Positions 1 to 10,896 of a stretch of 64,000 bases of DNA are shown here, piece by piece; position 1 is the first letter of the stretch, and each line of letters opens with the position of its first letter. The notes under the pieces were generated by a model, which was not told the DNA's origin, made no database searches, and was given only the letters and a program-made list of their open reading frames with translations. The position numbers and the translations under genes are program-made. The stretch covers positions 16,895,996 through 16,959,995 of the forward strand of contig OY756968.1 of the NCBI GenBank assembly GCA_963580455.1, written 5' to 3'. This stretch comes from Euonymus europaeus (lineage: Eukaryota > Streptophyta > Magnoliopsida > Celastrales > Celastraceae).

Positions 1-492
1 ACTGGTACAGGTACAGGTACTAGTGGAGCGGATCAGTGAGAGCGGGATGTGACATGGATGACCCTGGGTAGGATGTGGGTGCTAGAGAGATACTCTAAGC
101 ACGTATTTTGTATATGTTGTATTGATGTTATTCATGATAATCTTATAACCATTTGGCACCAGAGGGTGTGTGCATGATGTACGCTGAGTTGATTTTATGG
201 TTATATGATATTATGAAATTGATGATTTGATTATTACTATCAGTTTGTGCATGCTGGTAGTGGATGGCCTGAGGCCCCTAGGATCAGGATTGCATGTGAT
301 TGAGGCCTGAGGCCTGGCTAGGTTGCTAGTATGATGAATTGTATATTTATTGCTGCGCGTTTTCTGATGTAGGCGGGGACTCTCCGATATACGGGGAGAT
401 GCCGCCGGATTTCCGGTCCGCCGGATGATCGCACTAGCGGCCTAGGACGGTGCCGGAGGGCACCCATGGCGTGCCCGGACCGGGGCGTCACA
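1..492. repeat. Gypsy-type LTR, 3'-terminal part, cut by the window edge
   Basis: The segment ends in CGGGGCGTCACA, the mirrored CCCCG/CGGGG...ACA end common to plant gypsy LTRs. It shares landmarks in the same order with the solo LTR at 55046-57161: a GTGACATGGATG block, several GGCCTGAGGC-like motifs, and GATATACGGGGAG about 100 bases before the end. The left end lies outside the window, so no TSD can be checked. The short ORFs inside are not credible genes. It could be a solo LTR or the end of a full element. Confidence 0.6.
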
Positions 493-1836
493 TAGAGAAT
501 CAAATTTTTTGTTCATCTGGCATATCCATTCTTAGGCTTATACCCCTATTCCTCTCCAAAAAATTATGGGGGATTAGTCCACCAAAAATGTTCCACCTCG
601 TAGATCTCATGTCCTATCCTAAGTAAGGCCTCACCCTAGATTCTAGCCTCATAAGTCTTTCCCTTATTGCGGAGCTTCAATGCTTTAAGTACTTCCACTA
701 GTGTTTGTGCTTGTGTTTGTGTCTAAAACTACATTGTCTATGCCAGCTTTATAATTATACTGGCCAGAGCCTCTAAAGTCAGTGGTTGTCTAGCAGTAGA
801 ATAGAGGTAATTGGGACTGTTGGTAACACCTGTTTTGTGGTCCTCTTTTAATGTTCATTAATGTGTGACTCTTCATGAACCCTCTCCTCAACTCTCACAT
901 TGGTGCCATCTCTGAAACTGATTCCTATGTACCAGAAGTAGGCCTAGTGGTGCGCACCAGTCTACTAGCCCGGCCTTTACAACGACTCCTTGTTCTCCTT
1001 CGACTACCCCAAATGAGAAGATCTCCTATGCCAACGAGTATCCATTTGTGCCACAACATATCACATACAAATCAAATAATAAGGATTGAAAAGAAAGAAA
1101 ATATACCAGATCAGTGGAGGATGTGACATGGCCAGTAGACTCTCTAACATATGACCCTACTTGGGAATGCTACCGATGACATCAGACAAATCACTAAAGA
1201 CATTCTCATTGGTCATCCTAACCATGAATTATATCAAAAATCCGACAGCACCTCCCTATATACCAGAGAGTGTCAACCTAGAGATAACACACTACAACAA
1301 GCAAACAAATCCAATCACATAACTGCGCAACCTAGTAAGGCTTCTAGTCATCTACCACATTCACACACTAAGTAGTGCCTCAGGCCTCCTATCCACATGC
1401 AAATGTACAAAAAAATACATCATCAATCATCATAAATAACCATATAAAGTTATAATCCATCCGGACCTTAGTCCAATCACTTGGTACAAAAGTCCTGATC
1501 ACACAGAGTACCCTCCTGACCGTTCATTATCCACTGTATAAGATTATTAGGAGCCAAATTCCGTAGAAAAGAACATTTTTATTTAAAAGAACCATCATGA
1601 GTATAGTTTTCTATAAGTTCATCCTAAAAGTAGCAGCCAGGTAGAGAGGTATAAGATCTAGTAGATGGATAGTTTTAGCGTTTGAACAAATATTTATTGA
1701 CATAGTAGATGGATAGTTGTCGACTACATTCTTCTCAATCAAGGACTACATTAACCGCCATCTCAAAAACTACTAAGAAAGCATAGAGGGACTCACCTTG
1801 TTTAAAAAATTTGCCTGGTGAAAGAGTAGTGCTAAA
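493..1836. other. Unassigned intergenic sequence
   Basis: No ORF here carries a recognisable motif, and I found no paired terminal repeats. Short ORFs at 875-1126 and 1151-1375 look like chance frames. It may be old decayed repeat. Confidence 0.4.
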
Positions 1837-2879
1837 TAGCCCAAGTTTATGTAACCCACCAATTAACCCAAGTCTACATGGCATGCTTTGTAAGCAAATG
1901 ACATGAAAAATTAAAATTTTGAAAAACAAAATATCTCATTTGAAAAACTCACAACACATTTTTTTTTCTTAATTTTTTTTTAAAACACTTTATCTCTTAA
2001 AATACATATTAGATTTCGAAAAAAATTACGTATCCATAATCAGCAAGTAAAGATCTATCCAACAAGATATATCATCGATAGGTTTTAATCACTCATTCTT
2101 AATTACATTATTTTTAATTACATTATTTTTAATTACGTTGTTTTTTTGTATTAATATGTGGGTTACATAGGTTCTAGTGTTTATTTATGGGTACCGATTG
2201 AGCTCGTATATCGAATTTTCTTACTGTAACCTAAACAATAAGTGTTAAACCTTAAGAGGAACGGATTAGCTAAACCCTAACGGGATCGTGTATCGGATTT
2301 TCATGTTGTAACCTAAACAATAAGTGTTATAAACCTCAAGGGGAACGAATTCGCTAAACCCTAACGGGCTCGTGTAGCGGATTTCAATTTTATAACCTAA
2401 AAGACTCAGATTCACTAAATCTCGACGGATTCACTACAAAATCCTAAATGTCTCAAGTGTTAAACCTTAGGGTCCTAACTATTATACTCTAACGGGTTCA
2501 GATACTCAACATAATTTCAATAAAAATGCAAAAAAATAATGAATATATATTATACTATCATAATATAATAAAATTTCAGCTTGAATAAACACTTTACATA
2601 TCATATATATGAATTACATTATTTTTAAAAATAATGTAATTGAAAAAACGCAATAAAAACTATAGACAATGGGTCTTATTAGAAAGATTTTATACGCTGA
2701 GTTCAAATATGTAATTTTTTTTTGAAATCTAACATGTATTTTGAGAGATAAAACGTTTTAAAGTTTTTTTTATGAAAAAGATAAATAAAAGCTGATTTTA
2801 AAAAAAAAGTCCAACATGACACAACAACATGGAGTACCATGTAGACTTGGGTTGAGTTGGGCTAATAAAAGTTGGGTTC
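1837..2879. mobile_element. Inverted-repeat (foldback-like) DNA element, about 1.04 kb
   Basis: The ends are inverted copies. AGCCCAAGTTTATG...AACCCAAGTCTACATGG on the left matches the reverse complement of CCATGTAGACTTGGGTT...AAGTTGGGTT on the right. Inside, the arms continue as AT-rich inverted blocks (ACACTTTATCTCTTAAAATACAT near 1985 pairs with its complement near 2740), giving arms of roughly 200 bases with mismatches. The centre holds a minisatellite and repeated AATTACATTATTTTT units. There is no coding capacity. I could not identify a clean TSD, so the superfamily is unknown (Mutator-like or another non-autonomous TIR element) and the ends are approximate. Confidence 0.6.
2200..2450. 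repeat. Minisatellite, about 83-bp unit, roughly three copies
   Basis: The phrase GTAACCTAAACAATAAGTGTT recurs at about 2226 and 2308, with a degraded copy at 2392, giving a period of 82-84 bases. Each unit also carries GCTAAACCCTAACGGG and CGTGTATCGGATTTT. It lies inside the inverted-repeat element. CTAAACCCTAA resembles plant telomere repeat but is only part of the longer unit. Confidence 0.7.
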
Positions 2880-3488
2880 CATAACATTTTTGGGTGAAAA
2901 ATATTCAAATTAAATAAAGAGAAAAATAAAATTTACGAAAAATGAGATAAACGGCTGAGATGATGAGATCATCACCAAAAAACAAGTGAAGAAGATGTAG
3001 AGTGAAGACAGAGTGAAAAATGTTGTAGCTAAAAGGGAATGGGAAGCTTTAGGTCTCGAAAAATCTATAATAACGCTTTATCTTTGGTTAAAAAAATATT
3101 AATCTATAATGTCGGATGTTGCAGTAACATATCTCCTTTTGCTGCATCTATACACAGAAAATACTTTTATTTTTTCTCACGACCCCCGCCTCCTCATTTG
3201 TAACATATCTAATTTGTCTAGAGAAGGATGCTATAGTGCTAAAATAAGATATTTTGTTTGCCAAATGATAAAACAAAATCACTGTAATGCTCACCAGCTA
3301 GGGGAGACCCCCCTGGACAGCAAATTGACTACCATAAATAACTCAATATACACACCACAAGGTCCACAACTCCTACCACCAACGCCACTATACTTTTTAG
3401 TGTTCACAAATCGGATAAAACTACTTCAACCACTCCAAATTTAATCCACTGAAAACCCAAATTTCAAAAGCTTCTGAGCAGAAAAAAG
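2880..3488 (+). other. Upstream region of the LRR gene
   Basis: This AT-rich non-coding stretch separates the inverted-repeat element from the LRR start codon. No strong TATA box is visible; CTATACTTTTT near 3389 is a weak candidate. The ORF at 3109-3444 has no recognisable domain and is probably chance. The element end lies only about 600 bases from the ATG, so it could affect the promoter. Confidence 0.4.
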
Positions 3489-4655
3489 ATGCAGTCGATC
3501 TCCATGTTTAACGTGCTCTGCTTCCTCTTCCACATCTACAATACTGTCCCTGCAGGATTTGCGCTCACTGCAACTCAAGACATTTCAGCTCTCAAAGCAT
3601 TCAAGGCTTCAATCAAGCCTTCTTCAATCCCTCCCTGGTCCTGCCTAGCCTCCTGGGACTTTTCCACCGACCCATGCTCGCTCCCTCGCCGGACCCACTT
3701 CACATGCGGAATTATGTGCTCCTCCGATTCAACTCGGGTAACCCAACTCACTCTTGACCCGGTTGGCTACTCCGGTCAACTCACCCCACTCGTTTCGCAA
3801 CTCTCCCAACTTAACATCCTGGACCTCTCCGGGAACAACTTCTTCGGCCCAATTCCGCCCTCCATTTCGTCTCTCACAAATCTTGAAATCCTCACTCTCC
3901 GGTCCAACTCATTCTCTGGTCGGATCCCTGAATCGTTAACCCTACTCAAATCTCTCGATTCCATGGACTTGTCGCATAATTTTCTCTCTGGGAATCTCCC
4001 TAAAAACATGAATTCGCTCTCTAGTTTAACGAGTCTCGATCTGAGCTACAACAGGCTCACTGGGCCACTGCCTAAACTACCTTATAAATTGTACTATATC
4101 GCTGCGAAGGCCAATTCGTTTTCTGGTTCTCTTTTAAAATCGTCTTTTGACGGGTTGACTCAGTTGAAGGTGGTGGAACTCAGTGTGAACTCGCTCACCG
4201 GGACGTTGGAGAGCTGGTTCTTTCTCTCGCCGGCAATTCAGCAGGTCAATTTGTCAAACAACAGCCTGACACGTGTCGACGTGCCGAGGCCACTCGGCGG
4301 TAACAGCGGCCTGGTCGCCCTCGATCTCGGGTTCAACAATATCGAGGGCCACGCGCCCGTGAATTTCGCTTCATACCCGTTGTTGTCTGCTTTGTCATTA
4401 CGTTACAACCGATTACGTGGCAACATCCCATTGGAGTACAGCCAGCAGAATAACTTGAGGAGGATATATTTGGACGGCAACTTCTTCATCGGGAAGCCGC
4501 CGGCGGGATTGTTCTCTGGCGGGACGCCCTTTACCGGTAGCTTGGGAAATAATTGTCTACAAGGGTGTCCACAGTATTCGCAGCTCTGCAGTCCACAGCA
4601 GAAATCAAGTTCTATTTGCAAGCAAGCTTATGGCAGTGGAAAACCAAGGTCTTAG
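3489..4655 (+). CDS. Secreted leucine-rich-repeat protein (receptor-like protein without a visible membrane segment)
   Basis: An uninterrupted 388-codon ORF with no introns. Residues 1-25 form a hydrophobic signal peptide. Residues 30-80 look like a plant LRR N-cap, with an ALKAFKASI helix, SWDFSTDPC and two more cysteines. Residues 84-340 hold about ten plant extracellular LRRs; the LDLSGNNFFGPIP type at 111-123 recurs as LRSNSFSGRIP, LSHNFLSGNLP and LSYNRLTGPLP. The C-terminal 40 residues are Cys-rich (C356, C360, C367, C377) and end in GKPRS. I see no transmembrane helix or kinase domain, so the product should enter the secretory pathway and act in the cell wall or apoplast. LRR proteins of this kind bind ligands, wall components or receptor kinases; the partner cannot be read here. 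The ATG precedes the signal peptide directly. It is the only intact non-transposon gene in the window. Confidence 0.88.
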   Translation: MQSISMFNVLCFLFHIYNTVPAGFALTATQDISALKAFKASIKPSSIPPWSCLASWDFSTDPCSLPRRTHFTCGIMCSSDSTRVTQLTLDPVGYSGQLTPLVSQLSQLNILDLSGNNFFGPIPPSISSLTNLEILTLRSNSFSGRIPESLTLLKSLDSMDLSHNFLSGNLPKNMNSLSSLTSLDLSYNRLTGPLPKLPYKLYYIAAKANSFSGSLLKSSFDGLTQLKVVELSVNSLTGTLESWFFLSPAIQQVNLSNNSLTRVDVPRPLGGNSGLVALDLGFNNIEGHAPVNFASYPLLSALSLRYNRLRGNIPLEYSQQNNLRRIYLDGNFFIGKPPAGLFSGGTPFTGSLGNNCLQGCPQYSQLCSPQQKSSSICKQAYGSGKPRS

Positions 4656-4731
4656 TGCCAGAAAACTATTTTTTTTATAGATAATTTAGGTCTCTCCTTT
4701 TCTATTGTATTGGAGAACCCTTTTTTTTAAA

Positions 4732-4744
4732 AATAAAAAATAAA
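4732..4744 (+). terminator. Probable polyadenylation signals of the LRR gene
   Basis: Two AATAAA hexamers at 4732 and 4739 lie about 80 bases after the stop codon, following a T-rich stretch. This fits a plant near-upstream polyadenylation element. The position is inferred without transcript data. Confidence 0.5.
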
Positions 4745-5245
4745 TTGCAAAGGATGTCTGAGAAATTTACTCTATTTTGTAAGTAAATAAGATATAGGCT
4801 GCACTATCGTGTCGGTGTTGACGATGTGACCCCTTCAGATTGAAGCAGCTTTGATCCATGAAAGGAACACATGTATGTGTTTATTTCATTACTGGGTTTG
4901 GATTTATATGCTTATTATCGTTTCCAATTTGATTACTTATTAAGTAAAGTTTGGAAGGCGAATATCTTGATACCTTCAAACGTTTCTTTTTTTAGAAATA
5001 TGGTTTTGAGTCAAACTGTCAGAGGAAGCCGCTGACAGTGTCATGAGAATTTTACACGGGCTTGCTGGGAGCGTGGTACTACAATGTGAATGGAGGAATC
5101 TCCGAAAGAAAAAATCAGTCCTTCCTTCTGCATTTTTATGGCGTGGCTGACGCTGATCAGTGTGTCGGCGCACCAAATATTGGACGCGTGTCACTATCGT
5201 GGCATTTAATGATGTTTTTTGGTGGTGGCTTTTGCGATGGTTTAG
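4745..5245. other. 3' flank of the LRR gene, unassigned
   Basis: No credible ORF or terminal repeat was found between the gene's polyadenylation signals and the inferred Harbinger end near 5246. Confidence 0.35.
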
Positions 5246-5273
5246 AGCACTCGTAATAATGGGTGATTTTTAG

Positions 5274-6389
5274 GGATCCGGGGGTCGTCCTGTTGTGGTC
5301 GTCCAGTGTCTTCGTCCAATGTTAATTGTTGACTATCAGATCTTATGCTTTTAATCCAACGGGTCAAATTAATCAAGTCACTTTTTCTACCCAAATTCAC
5401 TATTTCGTTTGGGCGGGAATATTTGACCTCAAAACCTTCCATTCCAAGACTTTTGTCTTCTCTTTACTCCAAACGAAAACCAGATTTCCTTTTTGGATTT
5501 ACGCAAATATTAAAGCCATAAAGCCATCACTTTACATATATCTCAGCAAATCTAAATCCAGTACAATATGAATAAACCACCACAATGTTAAGCAGTCATC
5601 CAAGAATTACAATACATGATGAAAAAAATCACCAAAATCACAAATTCACATTCAGTGAAGTCAGGGAGCTCCTAAAAAAATGCACAAATTCAGATTGTCA
5701 TTTGAAACAGAAACCAAAACCAAACTCTGTAATTTCACAGAATCTCAATATTTATCAATCCTCGCAATTCAATTGTTTCAATCTATTCATTCGCCAAAAA
5801 CAACAGCAGCTGTTACTTCTTCAAGAGCTTTAAGTCTCCATATTCTTCAAGAGCTTTAAAAAGCCCGACAATCGAAACCCTAACGTGTCTCCTTCGGCAA
5901 CGATGCGATGTCTCCAGCTGCTCCTTCTTCGACGACTTTGAATTTGGCTCCACAATTGTCTCCTTCTTCGGCGACTTTTAATTTGGATCCACAATCGTCT
6001 TCTTATTCGGTGACTTCGACTTTGGCTCCACAATTGTTGATGAAGTTTCGATTTTGTCCCTTTTTCAAGACCACTAAGAATGAATCAAAGTCTCTAATTT
6101 GCAGAGGAAAAATGAATTTGTCCACTGCTCTTTCAATGGAGGCTTCATGGAGAGAATCGAAGTCTCAAATTTGCAGAGGAAAAATGAATTTGCAGAGAGA
6201 ATAGCAAGAGAAAAGAGGGAGAGAGAGAGAGAGAGAGAGAATGGGGAGAGAGAGTGTGTTTTTTTATTCTATAGCACAGGTCTGTGCTAAACGATCTCAA
6301 CCATTGGATTAAAAGCAGCAGATCTGATGGTCAACAATTAACACTGGGCGAAGACACTGGACGACCACAATAGGACGACCCCCGGATCC
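5274..6389. mobile_element. Non-autonomous Mutator-like element with about 92-bp TIRs and a 9-bp TSD
   Basis: The ends are near-perfect inverted copies starting GGATCCGGGGGTCGTCC and extending about 92 bases with roughly eight mismatches. The flanks are a perfect 9-bp duplication, GATTTTTAG, at 5265-5273 and 6390-6398; 9 bp is the usual Mutator TSD length. There is no transposase. The interior (about 5840-6200) is exon-like in composition, with tandemly similar Ser/Thr/Pro-rich coding units (ORF 5908-6204), a 39-base direct duplication at about 6081 and 6155, and a (GA)n run near 6219-6240. This resembles a Pack-MULE that captured a gene fragment, but I do not recognise a donor gene. Confidence 0.9.
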
Positions 6390-6787
6390 GATTTTTAGTG
6401 GGATAAATATAATGGATGAGAAATTATATTTTAGTGATGTGGCAGAGTTATAAATTGTGTTATGTTTATGTGTATGGGAATGAAAATTAATATATACAAT
6501 GGCTTCATTTTGTTGGGCTATTTTGACAGTTATTTTTAGTAGGAAATTGTATTTTAATATTTGAATTTTCAGTATTAAATTATCATTTTACTTTAATAAT
6601 TTTTTTTTTTAGAAAGAAGATATCATTAAACGAACAAGAGTTACATTGTCCGACGGAGGTCCCTCTGAACAAGGTGACTAATCTTCGGAGGACATTGAAA
6701 CAACCAAATAGAACTCGAACTAAGACCTCGTGCCCTCTTTGCTAAAGAATGAGCCACCGAGTTCCCTGTTCGACGAACATTAGTACA

Positions 6788-9700
6788 CTACTGAACACCA
6801 AGGCCAGCCATCAAATTTTTAGCAATCAACACAAAATGGCCCATACGGGACTCAAGATAGTCATCGGAGCCTAAAGCTGAAACAATAATAGAGGAATCAA
6901 GTTCAAGTGTGAAGCCCCTAAATCCTTGACCGTGTAGACGGCGAAGTGCATGAGATACTGCAAGTAATTCCGCAAACGCAGGATCCACACGACCCCGAAT
7001 ATTATCAGACAAGCACCACAACACATGCCCTTCATCATCTCTTAAAACAGCTCCAACCCCAACATTATCCACATCACTAAATACAGCAGCATCAACATTA
7101 AGTTTCATAGAACCTAGCAGTGGTAAAGCCCAAAAAACCTCACTTGCACTAGGAACACTATGAGACGGCCGAGCAGAACTAGAAAGATTGTGCACCAATT
7201 CATCAATTAATTGCCGAATGTTGTGCACCAATCCAGCCGCGTCTACCATTTTCCCTTCAAAACATAACATGTTACGGGTTTTCCAGAGAAGCCAACACAC
7301 AACAACAAAAGTAATTTTTACCTCCTCAACCCCATGAGTAATCACCTGCCAGAACCAATCCACAAACTGTAAGCCTTGTCCTACTTGGAAAGCCACACAA
7401 GGTCTCAGAGAAGCCCACACCCTTTCAGCCATCCAACATTCCCGAAAGACATGATTTACATATTCCACCATTCCACCACAAACGAGGCTGCCCGTATCCA
7501 CACTACCAATTTGAGAAGCAAGATTCGATTTTAAAGGCAAAGAATTCGTGACAGTTGACCATAAGAAATGCTTAAGTTTTGGGGGAGCCTGAACCTTCCA
7601 CAGTTTATCCCAACAGGTAGTTTCAGCTCCCCTTGAAGATGAAGCCCAGGATACCAATTGAGACTGCCATTCTCTGGCTTGATGATAAGCGCTCTTGACT
7701 GAGTATCGACCACCACTATCCCAGTGCCAAATAAGTGTATCAACCGACCGAACATATGGAAGGGGAATGGAAAGAATTGTCTCAACTTCAAAGGGTAAGA
7801 ACATGGACTGAACTTTAGCCACATCCCACTGATGAAGATGAGTATCAATAAGAGAATTCACACCCATTTGTTTCTCCTCCAAAGAAAGAGGTGACACAGG
7901 CCGGAATGAGTGAGGAGTTGGAAGCCAAGGATCAACACCAATTCGAATACCCAGCCCACTCCCAATTCTCCACCTAACTCCTCTCGAAACCAAAGCAATA
8001 GAACCCCACAAACTTCGCCAAACAAGAGATGGATTGGAGCCCACTCGTGCCTCAAGAATTTGCGAAGAAGGAAAATATCTAGCTTTGAACACTCTTGCCA
8101 CCAACGATTGAGGATTTTTCAGCATTCGCCAAATATTTTTCCCTAATAAGGCATCATTAAAGCACTCCAAATCACAAAAACCCAATCCCCCATTTATTTT
8201 TGGGTCCATCAATTTACTCCAAGCCACCCAATGCATCTTTTGCTTACCCGCCTTAGTACCCCACCAAAAACTAGCCATGCGCTTCATGATCCACTGAGTC
8301 GTGGATTTGGGAATTTTAAAACATGACATAGCATACGAAGGAATGGCCTGAATTATGGATTTCAAAAGGACCTCCTTGCCACCTCTTGACAGAAATTTCT
8401 CATTCCACCCATTGAGCCGATGAGAGACCCTATCACGAATATAAGCAAAAACCTCCCTTTTTGACCTTCCCACCATATCCGGAAGACCCAGATAGCGATC
8501 ATGTGATCGAGCAGTAGTTACACCCAATGCTCTTACAATAGTATGCTTCTCCTCTTCACCACATTCTTACTAAAGAAAACATTTGATTTTTGAATATTAA
8601 CCGACTGACCTGATAAAAGTTCATACCTATGAATCACATCCAGCACTCCCCTACACTCCGCCAGAGACACCTTACAGAATAGAAGACTGTCATCAGCAAA
8701 AAAGAGGTGGGAAACAGATGGAGCTCCACGGGCCACCTTAACTCCATGAAGAATATGGTTATGATGAGCAGATTGAAGCAGACAAGAAAACCCTTCCGCA
8801 CAGATAATGAATAAATATGGAGACAGAGGATCTCCTTGCCTTAAACCTCTCTGAGGTCGCCAACAACCTTGAGGGGAGCCATTAACAAGCACAGAATACG
8901 ACACAGAATTAATACATTCCATGATCAATTGCACAAAGGAAGCATGAAAGCCCATTTTCAGCATAATCGCCTTTAAGAAACCTCATTCCACTCGGTCATA
9001 GGCCTTTGACATATCAAGTTTAATCGCCATCTCTGCTTCTCTACCTGTAACCTTTGTTTTCAAATAATGCATATCTTCAAACGCAATCAAAACATTATCG
9101 GTAATCAATCTCCCACCAACAAAAGCACTCTGTGATTCAGACACGACCTTTGGCATAAGAGGCTTCATTCGATTAGCAATCACCTTAGCAATCACTTTAT
9201 AAGAAACATTACACAAACTAATCGGACGAAAGTCCATAACCCTTCTTGGCTGAGAGACTTTTGGGATCAAACATTTATTAGTGTCATTAATAGAAGGAGG
9301 CATCTTCCCAACTGGAAAGAACTGAAGCACTAATTGGACTACCTCCTTTTTGACAACCTCCCAGTATCGCTGGAAAAACAGCGCTGGCATACCATCCGGA
9401 TCAGGAGCTTTCAGCGGAGCCATTTGAAAAAGAGCCCTTTTCACTTCCTCCTCCGTAGGTGTTGCCAAAAGGGATATATTCGTAGTAGCAGAAACCAACC
9501 CCTGAAAAACATCTAACTCATCCCCAAGATCCGGAGGATTATCATATTGAAATAAATTCTCAAAAAAATGGACAATAAGTGGCACAACATGGTCATCGCC
9601 CTGCAGCCATCCACCAGCCCCATCCTCTAATCCCACAATATTATTTTTCGACTTACGATTTGAAGATTTCCTATGGAACATTTTTTTGTGTTCCGATCCC

Positions 9701-10747
9701 CAAGAGTCAACCACTCTACACGGGATCGTTGCCTCCATATCATTTCTTCCCTACAAAGCAATTCATTTATCTCCGTTTTTACCTGTATAATCTCATCAAA
9801 ATAGTCAGAAGAAGGCCGTTGACGACCCAACCACTCCAGGCGCCTATGCTTGGAATTAAGCATATTGCGAACATTCCCAAAAATCTCACGATCCCACTTC
9901 TGTAAAGCACCAGCCACCCTAGCAAATTTGTCCACTGTCTAGCCTTCCCTATCCTCCCAGCTACTACAAACAACCTCATCCAACCCCGCATGTCTCACCC
10001 AAGTTTCTTCAAACTTAAACCTACGTACCCTCGAATGCCCCCACTAACGTGAAACCAGATCCACAAGAAGAACCACATGATCAGACATGGAAGAGACAAT
10101 ATAAGACACCCGAGCACCTGAAAATTGAGCTTTCCATTGATCAGTGGCAACCGCACGATCCAACCTTTCAAAAAAGAGCCCCTCTCACCGATTATTTGTC
10201 CAGGTAAATTTACAACCCTCATATCCCAAATCCATCAAAGAGCAATCCTCCAGGCAGCCTGGAAGTTCGCCATAGCACTTACATTCCTCAAACAGCCCCC
10301 AGACTTCTCAAATTGGTCCACAATCTCATTAAAATCCCCCACCACCAGCCAATTCGGAATAGACGAATCCTGAAGGCTTCTTAAGAGATTCCAAGAGTCC
10401 AGCCTCCTAGAATGAGAAGGATGGCCATAAAACCCAGTCAATCTCCAAGGCACCGCCGACACAGCATCCTGAACCATTCCATCAATATGAAAGTTAGAAT
10501 AAGAGTGCAGCAAAAATGAAGCAGGATCCCGCCACCACAATGCTAACCCATTACCCTCCCCCAAACAGCCTACAGCAACACAACCAGAAAAACCAAACCT
10601 TCGAGCTAACACCTCCATCCTTCGAACCGCCAAACGAGTCTCCAACAAAATCACAATTTGGGGATTTTGAATTTGAATCGAATGATTCAATGCAAGAACT
10701 GCCCGGGGATTCCCCAACCCCCGACAGTTCCAAGTTATGATTTTCAT
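6788..10747 (-). pseudogene. LINE ORF2 relic: endonuclease, reverse transcriptase, zinc-binding domain, RNase H
   Basis: Reading leftwards from 10747, an AP-type endonuclease starts with WNCRGLGNP, then LLETRL, GFYGHP, VVGDFNE and, in another frame near 10080, SDHVVL. The L1-type reverse transcriptase follows: DFRPISLCNVSYKVIAK (about 9230), KLDMSKAYDRVE (about 9000), GLRQGDPLSPYLF and the catalytic FADDSLLF (about 8700). Then come a zinc-binding reverse-transcriptase C-domain and a plant-type RNase H (VDAAVF, FAELLAVSHAL, LELDSS; about 7090-6880). In life it would nick chromosomal DNA and copy its own RNA. It is broken: frameshifts near 10230, 9930-9740 and 8530, and a stop right after DRVE near 8980 where a Trp is usual (TGG to TGA). 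Confidence 0.92.
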
Positions 10748-10896
10748 AATGCTCGGCGGGGTGGTTCAACCACCTCCGCCGATCCTACATTAGACTTCAC
10801 CCGAAGATCTCCCTTCAACTTCTTGCCTGAATTGTTACACTCCACATCATAATGTCTCTTACTATTTCTACCAGTCATAGTCACATCAAGATCGCC

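Noticed and set aside
2270..2375. CTAAACCCTAA motifs as an interstitial telomere repeat
   Set aside because: They recur only as part of an 83-bp minisatellite unit; there is no run of consecutive CCCTAAA.
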